Assembly (NCBI RefSeq): GCF_002845275.2
Contig: NZ_CP088149.1
Coordinates: 5,152,001-5,216,000 of the forward strand
From: Pseudomonas sp. S06B 330
GTDB lineage: Bacteria; Pseudomonadota; Gammaproteobacteria; Pseudomonadales; Pseudomonadaceae
Length of the DNA: 64,000 bases
Reading direction: 5' to 3'
Within the stretch, counting starts at the first letter, position 1; every line of letters begins with the position of its first letter. The notes under the pieces are model-generated. The model was not told the DNA's origin. It ran no database searches and saw nothing but the letters and a program-made list of their open reading frames with translations. Shown one piece after another: positions 61,753 to 64,000 of this stretch. Made by a program: the position numbers and the translations under genes.

Positions 61753-61776
61753 GCAATCTCACGTATTTGAGATTGC
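61753..61776. other. Hairpin just upstream of livH
   Basis: GCAATCTCA-CGTATT-TGAGATTGC, a perfect nine-base stem that lies within a few bases of the livH start on the minus strand. It may limit translation initiation or mark an mRNA processing site. Confidence 0.5.
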
Positions 61777-61874
61777 ACAGCGCCGACTACGGTGAGCCCC
61801 GGATGAAGCGGCCCTCGCAGCGCAGGGTTGTGCATATCTACGAGAAAAGACAGGTACGGCGCAAAACCGGGTAG

Positions 61875-61898
61875 CGACCCGGGCACAGACCCGGGTCG
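61875..61898 (-). terminator. Attenuator-like hairpin between livJ and livH
   Basis: CGACCCGGG (61875-61883) pairs with CCCGGGTCG (61890-61898) around a six-base loop, directly after the livJ stop, followed on the minus strand by CTACCCGGTTTTG. Partial termination here would give more binding protein than permease. Confidence 0.55.
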
Positions 61899-61908
61899 GA
61901 TACCGTTG

Positions 61909-63045
61909 TTATTTTTGTTTTTCCAGCTGGTGGTATTTGCCGTCCTTGTCCCACTGGTAGACCACATAGTCGGAAACGGTCAGGTCGCCTTTGGCGTCCC
62001 ACTTCTTCTCGCCCATCACGGTTTTCACTGGGTTGGCCTTGAGCCACTTGGCAGCGTCTTCACCCTTGTTCGACTTGGCGCCATTGAAGGCGGCGGCCAG
62101 GGCCTGGACCGACGCGTAGGCGTACAGGGTGTAGCCCTCTGGTTCGGTGCCGGCCTTGCGGAACTCCTCTACCACCGCCTTACTTTCAGGCAGCAAGCGT
62201 GGGTCGGCACCGAAGGTCATGTACACGCCGTCTACGTACTGCGCACCACCGGCAGTGGTGACCAGCTCGTCAGTGACGATGCCGTCATCGGACATGAATT
62301 TGACGTCTTTGAGACCCTGCTCACGCATCTGTCGAACCAGTGGGCCAGCTTCCGGATGCAAACCGCCGAAGTAGACGACATCGGCACCTGCTGCGCGGAT
62401 CTTGGTGACCACAGCGCTAAAGTCCTTCTCGCCACGGGTCAGGCCTTCGTACAGCACTGGCGTCACGCCTCGCTTGGCCAGTTGAGCTTTGGTGGCATCC
62501 GCCAGGCCCTGACCGTAGGTGTCCTTGTCATGCAGGACCACAACCTTCTTACCCTTGAGCACGTCGACGATGTAATCGCCAGCCACGATGCCCTGCTGAT
62601 CGTCACGCCCGCACATACGGAACATGCCGCTCAGGCCGCGCTCGGTAACCTGCGGGTTGGTCGAACCCGGCGTGATCGCGATGATCCCGGCTTCGTCATA
62701 CACCTCGGAAGCGGGAATGGTGTTGGACGAGCAGAAGTGCCCCACCACGCCAGCGACCTTGTCCTGATCAACCAGACGGTTGGCCACGGCCACTGCCTGC
62801 TTCGGTTCACAGGCGTCATCGCCCCTGATCAGAACGATCTTCTCGCCGTTGACACCGCCCGCTTTGTTGACGGCATCAGCCGCCGCCTGGGCACCTTTCA
62901 TGTACTGCTCGCCAAACGCTGCGTTGGCACCGGTCATCGGGCCTGCTACACCGATCTTGATGTCGGCCTGAACATACGAAGAAACACCCAGCGCCGTAGC
63001 TACGGCAAGGGCCAGAAAGCCTTTCTTGTAAAACGTCTGCGACAT
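61909..63045 (-). CDS. livJ: Branched-chain amino acid ABC transporter substrate-binding protein
   Basis: Periplasmic receptor for Leu/Ile/Val (BraC in P. aeruginosa). The 378-residue product has a signal peptide (YKKGFLALAVATALGVSSYVQA), then DIKIGVAGPMTGANAAFGEQY, the disulfide region DDACEPK and GHFCSSNTIPASEVYDEAG, ITPGSTNPQVTERG and MCGRDDQQG. ATG 63045 has AAGGAG upstream. First gene of the operon, behind a sigma-54 promoter. Confidence 0.96.
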   Translation of the reverse strand: MSQTFYKKGFLALAVATALGVSSYVQADIKIGVAGPMTGANAAFGEQYMKGAQAAADAVNKAGGVNGEKIVLIRGDDACEPKQAVAVANRLVDQDKVAGVVGHFCSSNTIPASEVYDEAGIIAITPGSTNPQVTERGLSGMFRMCGRDDQQGIVAGDYIVDVLKGKKVVVLHDKDTYGQGLADATKAQLAKRGVTPVLYEGLTRGEKDFSAVVTKIRAAGADVVYFGGLHPEAGPLVRQMREQGLKDVKFMSDDGIVTDELVTTAGGAQYVDGVYMTFGADPRLLPESKAVVEEFRKAGTEPEGYTLYAYASVQALAAAFNGAKSNKGEDAAKWLKANPVKTVMGEKKWDAKGDLTVSDYVVYQWDKDGKYHQLEKQK

Positions 63046-63102
63046 GAGGTGGTGCTCCTTGGAGTTTTTTTGGTTGGCACTACAACTTTCAGCAATTGCT
63101 CT

Positions 63103-63119
63103 GAGCAAGGGCCGTGCCA
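63103..63119 (-). promoter_or_regulatory. Sigma-54 promoter of livJHMGF
   Basis: On the minus strand TGGCACGGCCCTTGCTC, a full match to the -24/-12 consensus TGGCACG-N4-TTGCW with ten bases between GG and GC. Predicted start near 63093, about 48 bases before the livJ ATG. Confidence 0.85.
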
Positions 63120-63317
63120 TTGGTTTTTTATTCTGGAAAAACTCATGAAGAACTTACCGCAGCCCTGAGCGCGTCCTTTTTTTACTGGCTGTGCAACCGT
63201 CTGCCGCAAGGCGAGCGCCACCCCATCCAGAGAAAAAGAGCAACCACAAAGTGCCATCATTGCAACCCCGGCAAGTGTTTACGTGCAACCAGCCTGTAAC
63301 AGCATGCGTAACCGAAC

Positions 63318-63334
63318 TGCACATCCTTGGTGCG
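63318..63334. promoter_or_regulatory. NtrC-like enhancer site upstream of liv
   Basis: TGCACATCCTTGGTGCG matches the NtrC dyad TGCACC-N5-GGTGCA at ten of twelve specified positions and has the right 17-base length. It lies about 200 bases upstream of the sigma-54 promoter, a workable enhancer distance. Confidence 0.5.
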
Positions 63335-63517
63335 CGACTGCTACACCGGGCACCATTACAGGCTAGCTGCTGATCTGGGAAAGTGCTGCAGCTACAAGCT
63401 GCTACTGATGTACCCGAAGCCCACCCGCCCACCTGTGGAAAAAGGCTGGCACAATGGACAGGTCTGTGTGTCATTGCTGCTGGCAGTGGATGGCGCGCGC
63501 CCTTTACGGAGCCCCTT

Positions 63518-64000
63518 ATGAGCGAGAGCGCCTTCGCCGATCGCATCGTGCAGAACCTGCTCGACACTGATTTCTACAAGCTGAGCATGATGCAGGCGGT
63601 GCTGCACAACTACCCCAACGTCGAGGTTGAATGGGAGTTCCGCTGCCGCAACGGCGAAGACCTGCGCCCCTATCTGGCGCAGATACGCGAGCAGATCGAG
63701 AAACTCTGTGAACTGAGCCTGGCGAATGGCCAATTGGATTTTCTGGAGCAGATCAGCTTTATAAAGCCAGACTTCCTGCGCTTTCTCGGTTTGTTCCGCT
63801 TCAATTTGCGTTATCTGCAAATGGGCATCGAAAACGACCAGTTTTATCTGCGTCTACGGGGACCCTGGCTGCATGTAATCCTCTTCGAGGTGCCGTTGCT
63901 GGCAATCATCAGCGAAGTGCGCAACCGCCACCGCTACCCCCAGGTCAAGCTCAGCGAGGCCCGTGACCAGCTCTACCGCAAGTTCGACTGGCTCAGGGCG
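63518..64000 (+). CDS. pncB: Nicotinate phosphoribosyltransferase (3' truncated by window edge)
   Basis: Salvages nicotinate to nicotinate mononucleotide for NAD synthesis. 161 codons are visible from ATG 63518: [33 protein letters not shown], then [29 protein letters not shown] and [27 protein letters not shown], the PncB N-terminal region. The frame is open to the window end, so about 60 percent of the gene is missing. It is transcribed away from liv. Confidence 0.96.
   Translation, partial: MSESAFADRIVQNLLDTDFYKLSMMQAVLHNYPNVEVEWEFRCRNGEDLRPYLAQIREQIEKLCELSLANGQLDFLEQISFIKPDFLRFLGLFRFNLRYLQMGIENDQFYLRLRGPWLHVILFEVPLLAIISEVRNRHRYPQVKLSEARDQLYRKFDWLRA

Larger units (their letters stand above)
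63046..63517. other. Spacer between livJ and pncB
   Basis: 472 bases without a credible gene. It carries the livJ leader, the sigma-54 promoter (63103-63119), an NtrC-like site (63318-63334) and, at the right end, the pncB upstream region. No ribosome binding site is obvious before pncB apart from ACGGAGC. Confidence 0.6.

Overview
The window is chromosomal DNA of a fluorescent Pseudomonas, most likely of the P. putida group. The evidence is the high-GC coding style, recognisable gene neighbourhoods (purH-purD-retS, dusB-fis, accB-accC-prmA, the cobGHIJ/cobL-cbiD-cobK divergon, urtABCDE, livFGMHJ next to pncB) and the Pseudomonas-type REP and GTGGGAGC intergenic repeats. No rRNA, tRNA, CRISPR array, transposase or prophage was found. 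Both ends cut a gene: dsbD on the left and pncB on the right.

Layout. 1-8.1 kb is housekeeping: dsbD (3' part), aroQ, accB-accC, prmA, a zinc-ribbon membrane protein, dusB-fis. 8.1-14.8 kb holds purH, purD, the hybrid sensor kinase retS and a MarC-family protein; a structured leader lies between purH and purD. 14.8-16.8 kb is an accessory cassette of three tandem, mutually similar genes of unknown function on the minus strand. 16.9-24.4 kb is the cobalamin (corrin ring) cluster, two divergent operons, followed by a vapBC toxin-antitoxin pair bounded by a REP element. 25.4-26.7 kb is an nfeD-qmcA membrane pair. 26.8-31.8 kb is a copper-handling module (two DUF2946-type proteins, a PCuAC chaperone, an OprC-like TonB receptor, a PepSY membrane protein), followed by a FecBCD-type ABC importer and cycA.

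36.4-42.0 kb is the urea ABC transporter urtABCDE, preceded by a good sigma-54 promoter. Two acetyltransferases follow, then two small overlapping DUF3077-like genes with a long, strongly structured leader that ends in a hairpin hiding the ribosome binding site. 44.1-46.8 kb is a chaperone hub: cbpA-cbpM with a sigma-32-type promoter, divergent from a YegD-like Hsp70. 46.9-57.3 kb carries single genes: AI-2E transporter, AraC regulator and EamA exporter, lipase, osmE, ferritin-like protein, AsmA, a 5 x 14-residue repeat protein, a DesT/FabR-type regulator, an AGE-family epimerase and a YdfG-like dehydrogenase. A 0.67-kb intergenic region then carries several DnaA-box-like sequences inside a duplicated block. 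58-63 kb is the branched-chain amino acid transporter livFGMHJ, with a near-perfect sigma-54 promoter and an NtrC-like site.

Themes: nitrogen scavenging (urt and liv, both apparently sigma-54/NtrC dependent), metal and corrinoid handling (cob, copper, FecCD importer) and stress or envelope functions. The best candidates for undescribed biology are the structured leader of the DUF3077-like pair, the three-paralogue cassette, the DnaA-box-rich duplicated spacer and the purH-purD leader RNA.
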